NCBI RefSeq assembly: GCF_003443535.1
Contig: NZ_CP031946.1
Coordinates: 3,165,001-3,229,000, forward strand
Length of the DNA stretch: 64,000 bases
From: Ruegeria sp. AD91A
Lineage (GTDB): Bacteria; Pseudomonadota; Alphaproteobacteria; Rhodobacterales; Rhodobacteraceae
Direction of reading: 5' to 3'
The translations under genes and the position numbers were made by a program. Below the pieces are notes generated by a model. The model ran no database searches, had not been told where the DNA came from, and saw only the letters and a list, made by a program, of their open reading frames with translations. Shown piece after piece: positions 46,803 to 56,054 of this stretch. Numbering within the stretch: position 1 is the stretch's first letter; every line of letters begins with the position of its first letter.

Positions 46803-47566
46803 TACCGCCCCTGCCAGCTGCGTTTCTGCAGGCCCCAATTGCCCATCGGGCGTTGCACGACGTCTCGAATAACCGTCCGGAAAACAGCCGGGCGGCCATT
46901 CGTGCTGCCATTGATGCCGGTTACGGGATTGAGATTGATCTTCAACTTACAGCTGATGATCGTGCCGTGGTATTTCATGACTATGATATGGCGCGTCTGA
47001 CCGGTCAGTCCGGGCCGGTCCGGCAGGTGTCGGCGGTTGCGGCGTCCAATACCACTCTTCTGTATGGCGAGGACGGCATTCCAACGCTGGATGATGTGCT
47101 GGAAATCGTGGCAGGCCAGGTGCCGCTGCTGATCGAGTTGAAGGATCAGGACGGCGTTATGGGTATGAATATCGGTGCCCTCGAGCACGACACCGTGCGC
47201 GCATTGCAGGGGTACGAAGGTCCGGTGGCGCTGATGTCCTTCAATCCCAACTCGGTTGCGGAGCTGGCGCGGCTGGCCCCGCATCTGCCGCGCGGCATCG
47301 CAACTTGCGCCTATGAGCCCAGTGTCGAACTGTTGCCGCAAGACGTGTGTGATCACTTGCGCGATATTCCGGATTTCGATCGTGTCGGGGCCGGTTTCAT
47401 CAGCCATGAGGCCGCTGACCTGTCCCGCGCACGTGTGGTTGAACTGAAGGCGCAGGGCGTGCCGATCCTGTGCTGGACTGTTCGGACGCCTGAACAAGAG
47501 GCAGAGGCCCGCATGGTTGCCGACAATGTGACCTTCGAAGGGTATCTGGCTGCGCATTCAGCTTGA
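46799..47566 (+). CDS. glycerophosphodiester phosphodiesterase family protein
   Basis: A 255-residue TIM-barrel protein with the GDPD catalytic features IAHRALHD..NRPENSRAAI (His and Glu), GYGIEIDLQLTADDRAVVFHDYDMARLTG (metal Glu/Asp and second His) and PLLIELKDQ. No signal peptide, so probably cytoplasmic (UgpQ-like), releasing glycerol 3-phosphate. ATGA-coupled to the RidA gene. Confidence 0.92.
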   Translation: MIPPLPAAFLQAPIAHRALHDVSNNRPENSRAAIRAAIDAGYGIEIDLQLTADDRAVVFHDYDMARLTGQSGPVRQVSAVAASNTTLLYGEDGIPTLDDVLEIVAGQVPLLIELKDQDGVMGMNIGALEHDTVRALQGYEGPVALMSFNPNSVAELARLAPHLPRGIATCAYEPSVELLPQDVCDHLRDIPDFDRVGAGFISHEAADLSRARVVELKAQGVPILCWTVRTPEQEAEARMVADNVTFEGYLAAHSA

Positions 47567-47611
47567 ACCTTGGCGCCTCGGTCACAGATAAAGGGCTGGC
47601 GCGGAGGGTAC

Positions 47612-48799
47612 ATGGATCAGGCTCAAATCGAAGTTCAGGTACTTGGGTCACTGTCGCAGATTTCAGCGACCGAGTGGGATGCCTGCGCTTGCCCTGAGGC
47701 CGCCGATGGTGGACGGCCCCTTGATCCCTTCACCACGCATCGCTTTTTGCTGGCGCTTGAGGAAAGCGGCTCGGTCGGGCGTGGCACGGGTTGGCAGCCG
47801 CAATACCTGACGGCCTTTCTTGACGGGATCCTGATCGCAGCGGCCCCGATGTATGCCAAATCGCACAGCCAGGGCGAGTACATCTTTGACCACAGCTGGG
47901 CCCATGCCTATGAAAGCGCAGGCGGGCGGTATTATCCGAAACTGCAAATTGCGGTGCCGTTCACACCCGCAACGGGGCGTCGGTTTCTGGTGCGCCCGGG
48001 CTACGAGCGAATCGGAATGTCGGCTTTGGTGCAGGGTGCCGTTCAACTGGCGGCTGACAACCAGGTGTCATCGGTTCACGCGACCTTCTGCACAGAAGAG
48101 GAAGCATTGGCGGGGGAGCAGATGGGTCTTATGCTGCGCAGCTCGCAACAGTTTCACTGGCTGAATGATGGCTATGCTGATTTCGATGAATTCCTCTCCG
48201 CCTTGTCGTCACGCAAGCGCAAGAATATTCGCAAGGAACGGGCGCAGGCCCATGGCTTTGGCGGTGAAATCCATACATTGACAGGCGATGACCTGCGTCC
48301 GGAACACTGGGATGCTTTTTGGCGGTTCTATCAGGATACCGGGGCCCGAAAATGGGGATCACCCTATCTGACGCGCCGGTTTTTTGACATCGCACAAGAG
48401 ACGATGGCGAATGATATGGCGCTGGTTTTGGCTGAACGGGATGGGCATGCCATTGCGGGTGCGCTGAACTTCATAGGCCGCGAAACGCTTTTTGGGCGGT
48501 ACTGGGGCTGCATTGAACATCATGCCTGCCTGCATTTCGAGCTGTGCTACTATAGGGCGATAGATTTTGCCATTGCCCACGGTCTGGCCCGGGTGGAAGC
48601 GGGCGCTCAGGGTGAACACAAGCTGGCACGCGGCTATTTACCGACGCGCACGCATAGCTTGCACTGGGTCGGTGATCCGGGTTTTGCCGATGCGATCAAA
48701 AAATATCTGGACGCCGAAGGCCGCGCAGTGGGAGAAGAGATCGAGATTCTGACGGATTACGGCCCGTTCAGGAAATCGAACCCGGAGGAACAGCAATGA
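47612..48799 (+). CDS. GNAT/FemAB-like acyltransferase (DUF482 family)
   Basis: A 395-residue protein matching the DUF482 peptidoglycan-associated acyltransferase-like family: [72 protein letters not shown] and [43 protein letters not shown]. The family carries two GNAT-like halves; substrate unknown. ATG 47612 with GGAGG upstream. Overlaps phhB by four bases. Confidence 0.85.
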   Translation: MDQAQIEVQVLGSLSQISATEWDACACPEAADGGRPLDPFTTHRFLLALEESGSVGRGTGWQPQYLTAFLDGILIAAAPMYAKSHSQGEYIFDHSWAHAYESAGGRYYPKLQIAVPFTPATGRRFLVRPGYERIGMSALVQGAVQLAADNQVSSVHATFCTEEEALAGEQMGLMLRSSQQFHWLNDGYADFDEFLSALSSRKRKNIRKERAQAHGFGGEIHTLTGDDLRPEHWDAFWRFYQDTGARKWGSPYLTRRFFDIAQETMANDMALVLAERDGHAIAGALNFIGRETLFGRYWGCIEHHACLHFELCYYRAIDFAIAHGLARVEAGAQGEHKLARGYLPTRTHSLHWVGDPGFADAIKKYLDAEGRAVGEEIEILTDYGPFRKSNPEEQQ

Positions 48800-49089
48800 C
48801 TGAACTTTTGTCCGCCGAGACCCGTGGCCCGCTGCTGGGCCCGCTGTTCAAAAACGGCTGGACCATGGTCGAAGGCCGCGACGCGATCACCAAGACCTTC
48901 ATTTTCGACAACTTCGTGCACGCATTTGGCTGGATGACGCAAGTGGCGATCTGGGCCGAGAAATGGAACCACCACCCAGAATGGTCCAACGTCTACCGCA
49001 CAGTCGAGGTGGTCCTGTCCACCCATGACGTAGGTGGCCTGTCGTCACTGGACGCCAAGCTGGCTCGAAAGATGGACAGTCTGTGCTAA
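48796..49089 (+). CDS. phhB: 4a-hydroxytetrahydrobiopterin dehydratase
   Basis: A 97-residue pterin-4a-carbinolamine dehydratase with the family core [54 protein letters not shown]; the histidine pair in NHHPEW is catalytic. It recycles the pterin cofactor of aromatic amino-acid hydroxylases. Its stop overlaps the convergent lipoprotein stop (CTAA). Confidence 0.95.
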   Translation: MTELLSAETRGPLLGPLFKNGWTMVEGRDAITKTFIFDNFVHAFGWMTQVAIWAEKWNHHPEWSNVYRTVEVVLSTHDVGGLSSLDAKLARKMDSLC

Positions 49090-49394
49090 CGGTCGTTGCC
49101 TGAACCTTGGCCACCGGCCAGGGACGCGGCTGTGCCCATCTGCTTGAATTCCGCAGGCGTCACGGTGCCTTCGCTGACATCAATGGATCTTGGGATGCCC
49201 GTGGTCTTGTTCCCGATCTGGCGCACACTGCGCGCTGATGGGTTGATATCCAGACACCGGTTTTCGTAGCAGGTCAGGCCAGACAGATTGATCTGAATGC
49301 GGGCCTGCCCGTCCGGCCCCGTCACGACCGGAGCCTGCGGCGCATCGCAGGCCGCGACCAGCGCCAAAGCGCCCATTCCAATCCATCTTTTCAT
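49086..49394 (-). CDS. small hypothetical lipoprotein
   Basis: A 102-residue protein starting [16 protein letters not shown], a lipobox with Cys16, then a 60-residue beta-like segment holding one Cys pair (TCYENRC) and the recognisable tail [35 protein letters not shown] stretch. ATG 49394 is preferred because it places the lipobox correctly. It is last in a minus-strand run of three small exported proteins. Function unknown. Confidence 0.75.
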   Translation of the reverse strand: MKRWIGMGALALVAACDAPQAPVVTGPDGQARIQINLSGLTCYENRCLDINPSARSVRQIGNKTTGIPRSIDVSEGTVTPAEFKQMGTAASLAGGQGSGNDR

Positions 49395-49416
49395 ACCAAG
49401 CTCCTTGAAAACGGGC

Positions 49417-49764
49417 TTAGTCCAGTTGACCATTGCCGTTCTGATCTGCCGCGCCGAAATCTTCATTCATCTGTGCATCATATTCCGATCTTGAGATAAA
49501 GCTGTCCTTGTTGCGGTCAACATTCTGGAACTGCTTTATGTCCAGAAACGGTTTGGCCTCGGCCTGACCCAATGTGCCGTTCTTGTCTTCGTCCATGGCC
49601 TGAAACGCATAGTCCGAAAAAACGTCGAATTCGTCTTTGGACAGGAACCCGTCATTGTTTGCGTCGATGGCGTTCAATTCTTTTTCATGCAGTTCAGCCA
49701 CGGTTTCGGCATTGGTCGCCGAGGCCAAAAATGCAGCCGTGAATACAAAAATCGCCTGTTTCAT
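49417..49764 (-). CDS. EF-hand calcium-binding protein
   Basis: A 115-residue exported protein with a signal peptide (MKQAIFVFTAAFLASATNA). It has four calcium-loop motifs: DANNDGFLSKDEF, DEDKNGTLGQAEA, DRNKDSFISRSEY and a truncated DQNGNGQLD at the very end, so the fourth hand lacks its second helix. Periplasmic calcium binding is likely; the partner is unknown. GAGGAGA precedes ATG 49764. Confidence 0.88.
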   Translation of the reverse strand: MKQAIFVFTAAFLASATNAETVAELHEKELNAIDANNDGFLSKDEFDVFSDYAFQAMDEDKNGTLGQAEAKPFLDIKQFQNVDRNKDSFISRSEYDAQMNEDFGAADQNGNGQLD

Positions 49765-49775
49765 TTCCAATCTCC

Positions 49776-50021
49776 TCAGCATGCAAATCTTTGGCCTTCG
49801 AAGCCACCGGCGGCGGCGCCGGCTGCTGTCAGGATCGTCTTGCCCGATCCGCCGCCGAACTGGTTGCCGATTGCACCGCCGATCAAGGCGCCGCCCAATG
49901 TGCCGCCAAGGCAGGCAATCTCGTGCTGTCGTGCAGCTTGCTGTTGCGGGGTTGGGGCCGGTCCGCAGGCTGCCAGAAGGGCCGCGCCGGTCAGGAAGGA
50001 TAAAAACAACTTAAGTTTCAT
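49776..50021 (-). CDS. glycine-zipper lipoprotein
   Basis: An 81-residue lipoprotein (lipobox LLAAC-GP) with a Pro/Gln linker followed by GGTLGGALIGGAIGNQFGGGSGKTILTAAGAAAGG, a glycine-zipper hairpin like that of 17-kDa surface antigens. Likely inserts in or lines the outer membrane. ATG 50021; the frame from 50060 lacks a Shine-Dalgarno. Twelve bases upstream of the EF-hand gene, so the two are probably co-transcribed. Confidence 0.8.
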   Translation of the reverse strand: MKLKLFLSFLTGAALLAACGPAPTPQQQAARQHEIACLGGTLGGALIGGAIGNQFGGGSGKTILTAAGAAAGGFEGQRFAC

Positions 50022-50123
50022 AAAAAAGCTCCCCAAATTATGCGTCGAGTATTCGCGCATTGGGGCGCTGCTTCAAGTTAAATTGGGTTCACGCGGCCCC
50101 GGGCAAACCGGAGCCGGCCAAAT

Positions 50124-50609
50124 TCAGATCACCTCCACCAGGCCTTCACCCGCTGAGATCTCGCAGGCACCGGGGTTTTCTTCCAGATTCAGGGCCGTGA
50201 CCTTACCGTCCTCGACCAGCATCGCATACCGTTTGGAGCGTGCGAACAAACCCACAGGCGGGGCGTCGAAATCCATGCCGATGGCCTTGGTGAATTCTGA
50301 AACCGCGTCTGAGACCATGGTCAATCCCGCTGCGGTCGCGCCGGTGGATTCACCCCAGGCCTGCATGACGAACGGGTCGTTGACCGACAGGCACATGATC
50401 TCTTCAACGCCCTTGTCGTCGAACTGTTTTTTTGTACGGATGAAGCTTGGCACATGTGCGGTGGTGCACGTACCGGTATATGCGCCGGGAACAGCGAAAA
50501 TGACAACCTTGCGTCCTTTGGTCTTGTCTGAAATCCGAACCTCTTCCGGCCCGTTTGCCCCCATCTGGATCAGTGTGGCCTCGGGTAGGGTGTCTCCTGT
50601 TGAAATCAT
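50124..50609 (-). CDS. peroxiredoxin (Prx5 type)
   Basis: A 161-residue peroxiredoxin with peroxidatic Cys in PGAYTGTCTTAHVPSF and the downstream Arg region (FARSKRYAMLV). It reduces H2O2 and alkyl peroxides with glutathione or glutaredoxin/thioredoxin. A second Cys is in ENPGACEIS near the C-terminus. Divergent from the FAD oxidoreductase. Confidence 0.93.
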   Translation of the reverse strand: MISTGDTLPEATLIQMGANGPEEVRISDKTKGRKVVIFAVPGAYTGTCTTAHVPSFIRTKKQFDDKGVEEIMCLSVNDPFVMQAWGESTGATAAGLTMVSDAVSEFTKAIGMDFDAPPVGLFARSKRYAMLVEDGKVTALNLEENPGACEISAGEGLVEVI

Positions 50610-50708
50610 TTCTTAGCTCCTGTCGTTTGGATTTGCAGAATTGGGCTTAAGCGCAATATAGGTGGTCCAATCAGAGAGACCACGGGAAAACTGCAGGGTG
50701 GGCAAAGC

Positions 50709-51920
50709 ATGAGCCATATTGTCGTGATTGGCGCAGGGCAAGCGGGCGCGTCTTTGGTGGCGCGGCTGCGCAAGGACGGGTTCGGCGGAGAGATTACTCT
50801 GATCGGGGCCGAGCCGCATCTGCCATATCAGCGCCCGCCATTGTCTAAGGCCTATCTTCTTGGAGAGATGGAGCTGGAGCGCCTGTTCCTGCGCCCCGAA
50901 AGCTTCTACGTCGAAAACAACATCACTTTGCGCCTTGACCAGCGCGTGACCGGCATCGATCCCAAGGCCAAAACGGTTACTCTTGGGGATGAGGTCATCC
51001 CGTATGACGAACTGGCGCTGACCACCGGGTCAGATCCGCGCCGCCTGCCTGCTGCCATCGGAGGCGATCTGGACGGTGTCCACGTGGTGCGCGACCTGGC
51101 CCATATTGACGAGATGGAACCCAAAGTGACCCAAGGCGCCCGCGCGCTGATCGTGGGTGGCGGTTACATCGGGCTCGAGGCCGCCGCTGTCTGCGCCAAG
51201 CGGGGCGTCAAGGTCACTCTGGTCGAGATGGCCGACCGCATCCTGCAACGGGTTGCAGCACCCGAAACCAGCGACTATTTCCGCGCGCTGCACAGCAAAT
51301 ATGGTGCCGACATTCGCGAAGGCGTCGGGCTCGATCGGCTGATCGGCGAAAACGGCAAGGTTGTGGGGGCAGTGTTGACCGACGGCACAAAGCTGGAGGT
51401 GGGTTTTGTTGTGGTCGGTGTGGGTATCGAGCCCTCTACCCAACTGGCCGAGATGGCAGGGCTGGAGCTGGACAACGGCATCAAAACCGATGCCCATGGC
51501 CGGACCTCTGATCCGTCGATCTGGGCGGCCGGCGATTGCGCCTCTTTCCCCCATGGCGAAAGTCGTATCCGTTTGGAAAGCGTCCCGAACGCCATCGACC
51601 AGGCTGAAATCGTGGCGCAGAACATGCTGGGTGCGGCAAAGGTTTACGTGGCGACCCCCTGGTTCTGGTCGGACCAGTACGACGTCAAGCTTCAGATCGC
51701 GGGCCTGAACACCGGATATGACCGTGTGGTGACCCGCGGGGGCGAGGGTCAGACCATGTCCTTCTGGTATTACAAAGGCGACAGGCTGATTGCTGTGGAT
51801 GCGATGAATGATCCGCGAGCATACATGGTCGGCAAGAGATTGATCGAAATGGGCAAGACAGCTGATCCCGAAGTTGTGGCAGACCCGAACGCGGACCTGA
51901 AACCGCTGCTTAAGGCGTGA
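50709..51920 (+). CDS. FAD-dependent NAD(P)H oxidoreductase (ferredoxin/rubredoxin reductase type)
   Basis: A 403-residue flavoprotein with FAD motif VVIGAGQAGASLVARLR, NAD motif IVGGGYIGLEAAAVCAKRGVKVTLVE, the second FAD motif IWAAGDCASF and the C-terminal reductase domain (PWFWSDQYDVKLQIAGL). It resembles the reductase component of cytochrome P450 or dioxygenase systems; no ferredoxin or oxygenase lies next to it. Its stop overlaps the rsmD start by four bases. Confidence 0.9.
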   Translation: MSHIVVIGAGQAGASLVARLRKDGFGGEITLIGAEPHLPYQRPPLSKAYLLGEMELERLFLRPESFYVENNITLRLDQRVTGIDPKAKTVTLGDEVIPYDELALTTGSDPRRLPAAIGGDLDGVHVVRDLAHIDEMEPKVTQGARALIVGGGYIGLEAAAVCAKRGVKVTLVEMADRILQRVAAPETSDYFRALHSKYGADIREGVGLDRLIGENGKVVGAVLTDGTKLEVGFVVVGVGIEPSTQLAEMAGLELDNGIKTDAHGRTSDPSIWAAGDCASFPHGESRIRLESVPNAIDQAEIVAQNMLGAAKVYVATPWFWSDQYDVKLQIAGLNTGYDRVVTRGGEGQTMSFWYYKGDRLIAVDAMNDPRAYMVGKRLIEMGKTADPEVVADPNADLKPLLKA

Positions 51921-52474
51921 GGATCATTGCCGGAGAATTCCGGGGCCGCGCCCTCGCCTCGGTCGGCAAGGGTGATGCGGGCGCGCATCTGCGCCCCACC
52001 ACCGACCGCGTGCGTGAAAGCCTGTTCAATGTGCTCAGCCACCAGATCGAATTTGACGGTTTGCGGGTGCTGGATTTGTTCGCGGGAACCGGGGCACTGG
52101 GGCTGGAGGCACTGTCGCGGGGCGCTTCGCATGTCACCTTCGTTGATGACGGGCGGGTGGCTCACGGGTTGATCCGCAAGAACATCGATCTGACCCGCAG
52201 CGCCGATCGTACCGACTTGATCCGCCGCGATGCAACCCGGTTGGGCGACAATACCGGCGCGCCTTATGATCTGGCTTTTCTGGACCCGCCTTACGGGAAA
52301 TCCATGGGGCAGAAGGCCGTCGCCGCCTTGGCCAATGGCTGGATCGCGGATGATGCATTATTGGTTTGGGAAGAAAACGCCCGGATGCAGGCGCCGGCCG
52401 GATTCACATTGCATGACAGCCGCAGGTATGGCGACACGCATATTTCTTTGATGTGGAAAGGTGTTCCAGATTGA
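51917..52474 (+). CDS. rsmD: 16S rRNA (guanine(966)-N(2))-methyltransferase RsmD
   Basis: A 185-residue SAM-dependent methyltransferase with start RIIAGEFRGRAL, RPTTDRVRESLFNVL, SAM motif VLDLFAGTGALGLEALSRGA and catalytic FLDPPYGK. GTG 51917 is fixed by the family start and the GTGA overlap with the upstream gene. Confidence 0.95.
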   Translation: MRIIAGEFRGRALASVGKGDAGAHLRPTTDRVRESLFNVLSHQIEFDGLRVLDLFAGTGALGLEALSRGASHVTFVDDGRVAHGLIRKNIDLTRSADRTDLIRRDATRLGDNTGAPYDLAFLDPPYGKSMGQKAVAALANGWIADDALLVWEENARMQAPAGFTLHDSRRYGDTHISLMWKGVPD

Positions 52475-52563
52475 ATCGCTCTGCGCGGTTTGGCGCTTAA
52501 CATGGGTGGGCAGTGACGGGAAAGCCTGGATAGGCCGACCGCGAGGCGAAGTAGGGATTCCAT

Positions 52564-53199
52564 ATGCACGATCTTGTCATTTTCGACTGCGACGGCGTTT
52601 TGGTGGACAGCGAGGTGATCTCGAACCAGGTGCTGGTGGACAATCTGGCGGATTATGGCCTGCATCTGGCGCTGCATGAATGTATGTCGCTGTTTGTGGG
52701 TGGAACGATGGTCGGCGTGCGCGACAAGGCCCGCGCGATGGGTGCCCTTCTGCCCGAAGACTGGATAGATCAGATCTATGCCGAAACCTACGACCGCCTG
52801 CGTGCAGGTGTGCCATTGGTGCCCGGTATCGCAGACCTGCTTGAGGGGCTGGATCAAAAGGGTATCCCCTTTTGCGTCGCGTCGAATGGCAGCCCGGACA
52901 AGATGAAGATCACACTGGGTCAGAACGGGCTTTGGGACCGGTTCAAGGACGTGATGTTCTCGGCCCATGTGCTGGGCACCGGAAAGCCGGACCCAAAGAT
53001 GTTCCAACTGGCCGCCGAGCACTTTGGTGCAAGGGCTCCGGTGGTGATCGAAGACAGTCATAGTGGTGTCACGGCTGCAATCCGAGCCGACATGCGTTGC
53101 CTCGCTTATGCGCCTCATGGAGGCGGTGAAAAGCTGGCGGATCTGGGTGCCGAAGTGATCACGGACATGTCGCAGGCGCATGGGTTGTTGGGACTTTGA
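52564..53199 (+). CDS. HAD-IA family hydrolase
   Basis: A 211-residue phosphatase with motif I FDCDGVLVDSE (nucleophile Asp and acid Asp), motif II VASNGS, motif III GKPDPKMF and motif IV VVIEDSHSGV. The cap is the helical type of beta-phosphoglucomutase and phosphoglycolate phosphatase relatives. Substrate cannot be assigned. Confidence 0.9.
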   Translation: MHDLVIFDCDGVLVDSEVISNQVLVDNLADYGLHLALHECMSLFVGGTMVGVRDKARAMGALLPEDWIDQIYAETYDRLRAGVPLVPGIADLLEGLDQKGIPFCVASNGSPDKMKITLGQNGLWDRFKDVMFSAHVLGTGKPDPKMFQLAAEHFGARAPVVIEDSHSGVTAAIRADMRCLAYAPHGGGEKLADLGAEVITDMSQAHGLLGL

Positions 53200-53224
53200 C
53201 CCGCGGTTGTGCTAAAGTGCGGGT

Positions 53225-53404
53225 ATGGATCGCACCCTGATACCTTTCGCCTGGACCTTTTCCAGCGCTGCAGAAGCTTCCACCAGCCCAGAGCGCAAAC
53301 CCATGCGTGCGCCGGTCTTCATCCACGACGCGGTCACGCCGTGGGGGGACGAAACGATGCTGTTGAAACTTTTCCGCGAACAGGCCGCGGATCAAGAGGA
53401 ATAG
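53225..53404 (+). CDS. 59-residue hypothetical protein
   Basis: ATG 53225 opens a 59-codon frame MDRTLIPFAWTFSSAAEAS to TAG at 53402, in the gap between the HAD gene and the convergent map gene and overlapping the map 3' end by 13 bases. It is soluble, without Cys, and ends with a helical acidic FREQAADQEE. No clear Shine-Dalgarno. The frame fills the gap well and has biased codon use like its neighbours, so I think it may be real; no family recognised. Confidence 0.45.
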   Translation: MDRTLIPFAWTFSSAAEASTSPERKPMRAPVFIHDAVTPWGDETMLLKLFREQAADQEE

Positions 53405-54204
53405 GTCGGGTGGTATTTGCCGCCGGGAGACAGGGTAAAGATCTCGACCCCATCTGAGGTGACGCCCACCGAATGTTCGAACTGTGCCGACAGTGATTTG
53501 TCGCGGGTCACGGCAGTCCAGTCATCGGCCAGCGTCTTGGTTTCGGGACGACCCAGATTGACCATGGGTTCGATGGTAAAGAACATACCCTCTTCCAGAA
53601 CGGCACCGGTGCCCGGGCGACCATAGTGCAACACGTTCGGTGGTGCGTGAAAAACGCGACCCAGACCATGACCACAGAAATCGCGTACAACGCTCATCCG
53701 ATGAGCTTCGACATAGGACTGAATTGCGTGGCCGATGTCACCAAATGTATTGCCCGGCTTGACCATCTCGATGCCCTTGAACAGCGCGTCATGAGTCACC
53801 TGAATCAGCCGTTCCGCCTTGCGCGGCAGCTTGCCCGCCACATACATGCGCGAGGTGTCGCCGAACCAGCCATCGACGATGACTGTCACGTCGATATTCA
53901 GAATGTCGCCATCCTTCAGCTTTTTGTCGCCCGGAATGCCATGGCAGACAACGTGGTTCACGCTGATGCAACTGGCGTGCTGATAGCCTTTATAGCCTAT
54001 GGTGGCCGAGGTCGCGCCGGCGTTTTCGACCATCTGCGTGATCAGCCCGTCAATTGCGCCAGTGGTTTGACCTGGAAACACATGTTCGGCAATATCATCT
54101 AGAATTCGCGCCGCCAAAGCCCCTGCCGCGTGCATTCCGGCAAAGTCACCTTGTTCATAGATGCGAATGCCGTCCTTGGTCAGGCGGCCACGATGCTCTT
54201 TCAT
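53392..54204 (-). CDS. map: methionine aminopeptidase, type I
   Basis: A 270-residue pita-bread metalloprotease that removes N-terminal Met. Metal ligands are in NIDVTVIVDGWFGDTSRM (two Asp), GHGLGRVFHAPPN (His), FFTIEPMV (Glu) and QFEHSVGVT (Glu), and the substrate His is in CHGIPG. Length is normal. In many relatives map follows sfsA directly; here two lipoprotein genes lie between. Confidence 0.95.
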   Translation of the reverse strand: MKEHRGRLTKDGIRIYEQGDFAGMHAAGALAARILDDIAEHVFPGQTTGAIDGLITQMVENAGATSATIGYKGYQHASCISVNHVVCHGIPGDKKLKDGDILNIDVTVIVDGWFGDTSRMYVAGKLPRKAERLIQVTHDALFKGIEMVKPGNTFGDIGHAIQSYVEAHRMSVVRDFCGHGLGRVFHAPPNVLHYGRPGTGAVLEEGMFFTIEPMVNLGRPETKTLADDWTAVTRDKSLSAQFEHSVGVTSDGVEIFTLSPGGKYHPTYSS

Positions 54205-54369
54205 CGACGCTAAGCTCCAAATGTTGCGCGCAGCATTCCTTTTACGCTGCTTGTGCAGAAAGTTCCAGAGGGCGCGGGGTCACACTCACTCAGCGAAGTA
54301 GTTCGACGGTTCATGACTTTCAACAGCCGCTCTCTCATGCTGGCACTACGACCCTATGCCGAAACAGGC

Positions 54370-54720
54370 TCAATCCCAGGCTATTCTGGGGGGCGGAGTA
54401 CCGCAAACTTCCAAACGAGCGGACAGGGCGATCAATTTGCCTTTGGTCGCGGCTATTTCGCCCTCCAGATCATCCCCTGATAAACTGGATACAGGAACTC
54501 CAATCAACAGCACGCCGACAGCGTCACCGGCAACTGCTTGTTTCTGGGCGGAAATCAAGGCGGGCACTCTGGCGACCTCTTGTTGGTAGAGTTGTCGTGC
54601 CTTAGCGCAGGATACGTTGCTATAGACATCCCCGATTGGAACCGGTGCGATCGAACTTGGTTGTTCCGCACATGCTGTGGCGGCGAGAATGGCGGCCAAT
54701 GTGATTAGAAATTTTGGCAT
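54370..54720 (-). CDS. small lipoprotein
   Basis: A 116-residue lipoprotein (MPKFLITLAAILAATAC) with SCAKARQLYQQEVARVPALISAQKQAVAGDAVGVLLIGVPVSSLSGDDLEGEIAATKGKLIALSARLEVC: two helical stretches flanking GVLLIGVPVSS, and one Cys at each end. The pattern resembles small exported Rhodobacteraceae proteins of unknown function. ATG 54720 sets the lipobox. Less GC-rich than the flanking map and sfsA genes. Confidence 0.72.
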   Translation of the reverse strand: MPKFLITLAAILAATACAEQPSSIAPVPIGDVYSNVSCAKARQLYQQEVARVPALISAQKQAVAGDAVGVLLIGVPVSSLSGDDLEGEIAATKGKLIALSARLEVCGTPPPRIAWD

Positions 54721-54766
54721 GCTGGACTCCGTGGATTCTGACATAAGGCGACAGTTTCGCGGAGAC

Positions 54767-55141
54767 TCAACAGGTATAGGTGAACTCCCACTGAGGGTCG
54801 AGGACCAGTCTGGCAGAACGGATGTCACATGTTCTGCCGGTTGACTTCAGGTATTCTGTCGCCGCCGATTGAAAGACCAACTGCGTGGGGTCCATACTGC
54901 CAGCCAAGCCGAATGTTGCCCCTTCTGCTGCACCGGCCAAGGCGGCATCTCCCAGGCTAGGTGTCAGCATAATCAAGCCGCTTTCAGGCTTGTCGAAGAC
55001 GCGCCAGGTTCTGCCATAGGCTTCGAAGTTTACTGGGTCGACGTCGCCATATGTCTTCATCGCGTAACTCATGCCCGAGCAAGAGGCCGTGTACAGGAGT
55101 ACGGCGCACAGAACGGTCATACCAATGGTTTTGTATCGCAT
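54767..55141 (-). CDS. small lipoprotein
   Basis: A 124-residue lipoprotein (MRYKTIGMTVLCAVLLYTASCSG) with a mature part containing FEAYGRTWRVFDKPESGLIMLTPSLGDAA, a glycine/alanine-rich stretch, and a C-terminal CDIRSARLVLDPQWEFTYTC whose two Cys could pair. GGGGGGAG precedes ATG 55141. It is followed after 46 bases by the other lipoprotein, and the pair may form one unit. Function unknown. Confidence 0.72.
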   Translation of the reverse strand: MRYKTIGMTVLCAVLLYTASCSGMSYAMKTYGDVDPVNFEAYGRTWRVFDKPESGLIMLTPSLGDAALAGAAEGATFGLAGSMDPTQLVFQSAATEYLKSTGRTCDIRSARLVLDPQWEFTYTC

Positions 55142-55308
55142 GACAAATCTCCCCCCGAAATTGTCGTGCTGAATAGCAAAGCTTTTTTTATGCTGATTAA
55201 CATTGATATGAATCAACAAATAGTATTTTAAGAATATTTATAGTGAGCTTTAGGTTTGACCCGAGATGCCAGGCTTTCTTGATTCTAGTACGCGCCGCTG
55301 AATAGCCT

Positions 55309-56004
55309 TTAGATCGGTTTGGGTAAGACTGCGATCCCCTCTGGTGAAATCTTCGTCCCATACACTAACCGCTCGACCCCCTGCGCCTGCGCCGCCTCAA
55401 ATGCCGCCGCATAGGCTGGATCAATATCGGCCGCCAAAGCAAACCGGTCGCAATCGGTTCGCTGAACCAAATACAGCATGATCGCCCGGTGCCCTTGCGC
55501 GGCCATGGCGGCCAACTCGCCCAGATGCTTGGTGCCACGGGCTGTGACGCTGTCGGGAAACTCGGCCAGTCCGGGCTGGCGTGACAGTGTCACGCTTTTC
55601 ACCTCGACATAGGCATCTGGCAGGCCCGGCCCCGTGAGCAGGAAATCGATGCGGCTGTTGTTACCGTATTTCACCTCGGGCCGAACGATGTCATAGGCGG
55701 CCAGTTCGGGAATCTCACCGGCTTCCAAAGCAGTGCGCAGCGCCCGGTTCGGAACCGAGGTATCGACCCCGGTAAAATGCCCGTTCTCATGATCGACCAG
55801 CCGCCATCCGAATTTCAGCTTTTTCTTCGGATCGTCGTTTGGCTCCAGCCAAATCTTTTCGCCGGGCTCGGCCAGCCCCATCATCGACCCCGGATTGGCG
55901 CAATGGGCCGTAACCTCTCGCCCATCTTCAAGCGTGCAATCGGCCAGAAAGCGTTTGTAGCGGCGGATCAGGCGGGCGGGAACAAGAGGGGTTTCAAATC
56001 GCAT
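55309..56004 (-). CDS. sfsA: SfsA family protein (sugar fermentation stimulation protein)
   Basis: A 231-residue protein with the SfsA signature: LVPARLIRRYKRFLADCTLEDGREVTAHCANPGSM, NSRIDFLLTG and YVEVKSVTLS, with restriction-endonuclease-like D..EVK residues. The molecular role is unsettled: proposed DNA-binding protein and nuclease-like fold. Divergent from the CinA-type gene. Confidence 0.94.
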   Translation of the reverse strand: MRFETPLVPARLIRRYKRFLADCTLEDGREVTAHCANPGSMMGLAEPGEKIWLEPNDDPKKKLKFGWRLVDHENGHFTGVDTSVPNRALRTALEAGEIPELAAYDIVRPEVKYGNNSRIDFLLTGPGLPDAYVEVKSVTLSRQPGLAEFPDSVTARGTKHLGELAAMAAQGHRAIMLYLVQRTDCDRFALAADIDPAYAAAFEAAQAQGVERLVYGTKISPEGIAVLPKPI

Positions 56005-56054
56005 GGTTCAGGGCCTATACCTGCCCCCAAGGACGATCAAGAGGGGAGAGCGCC

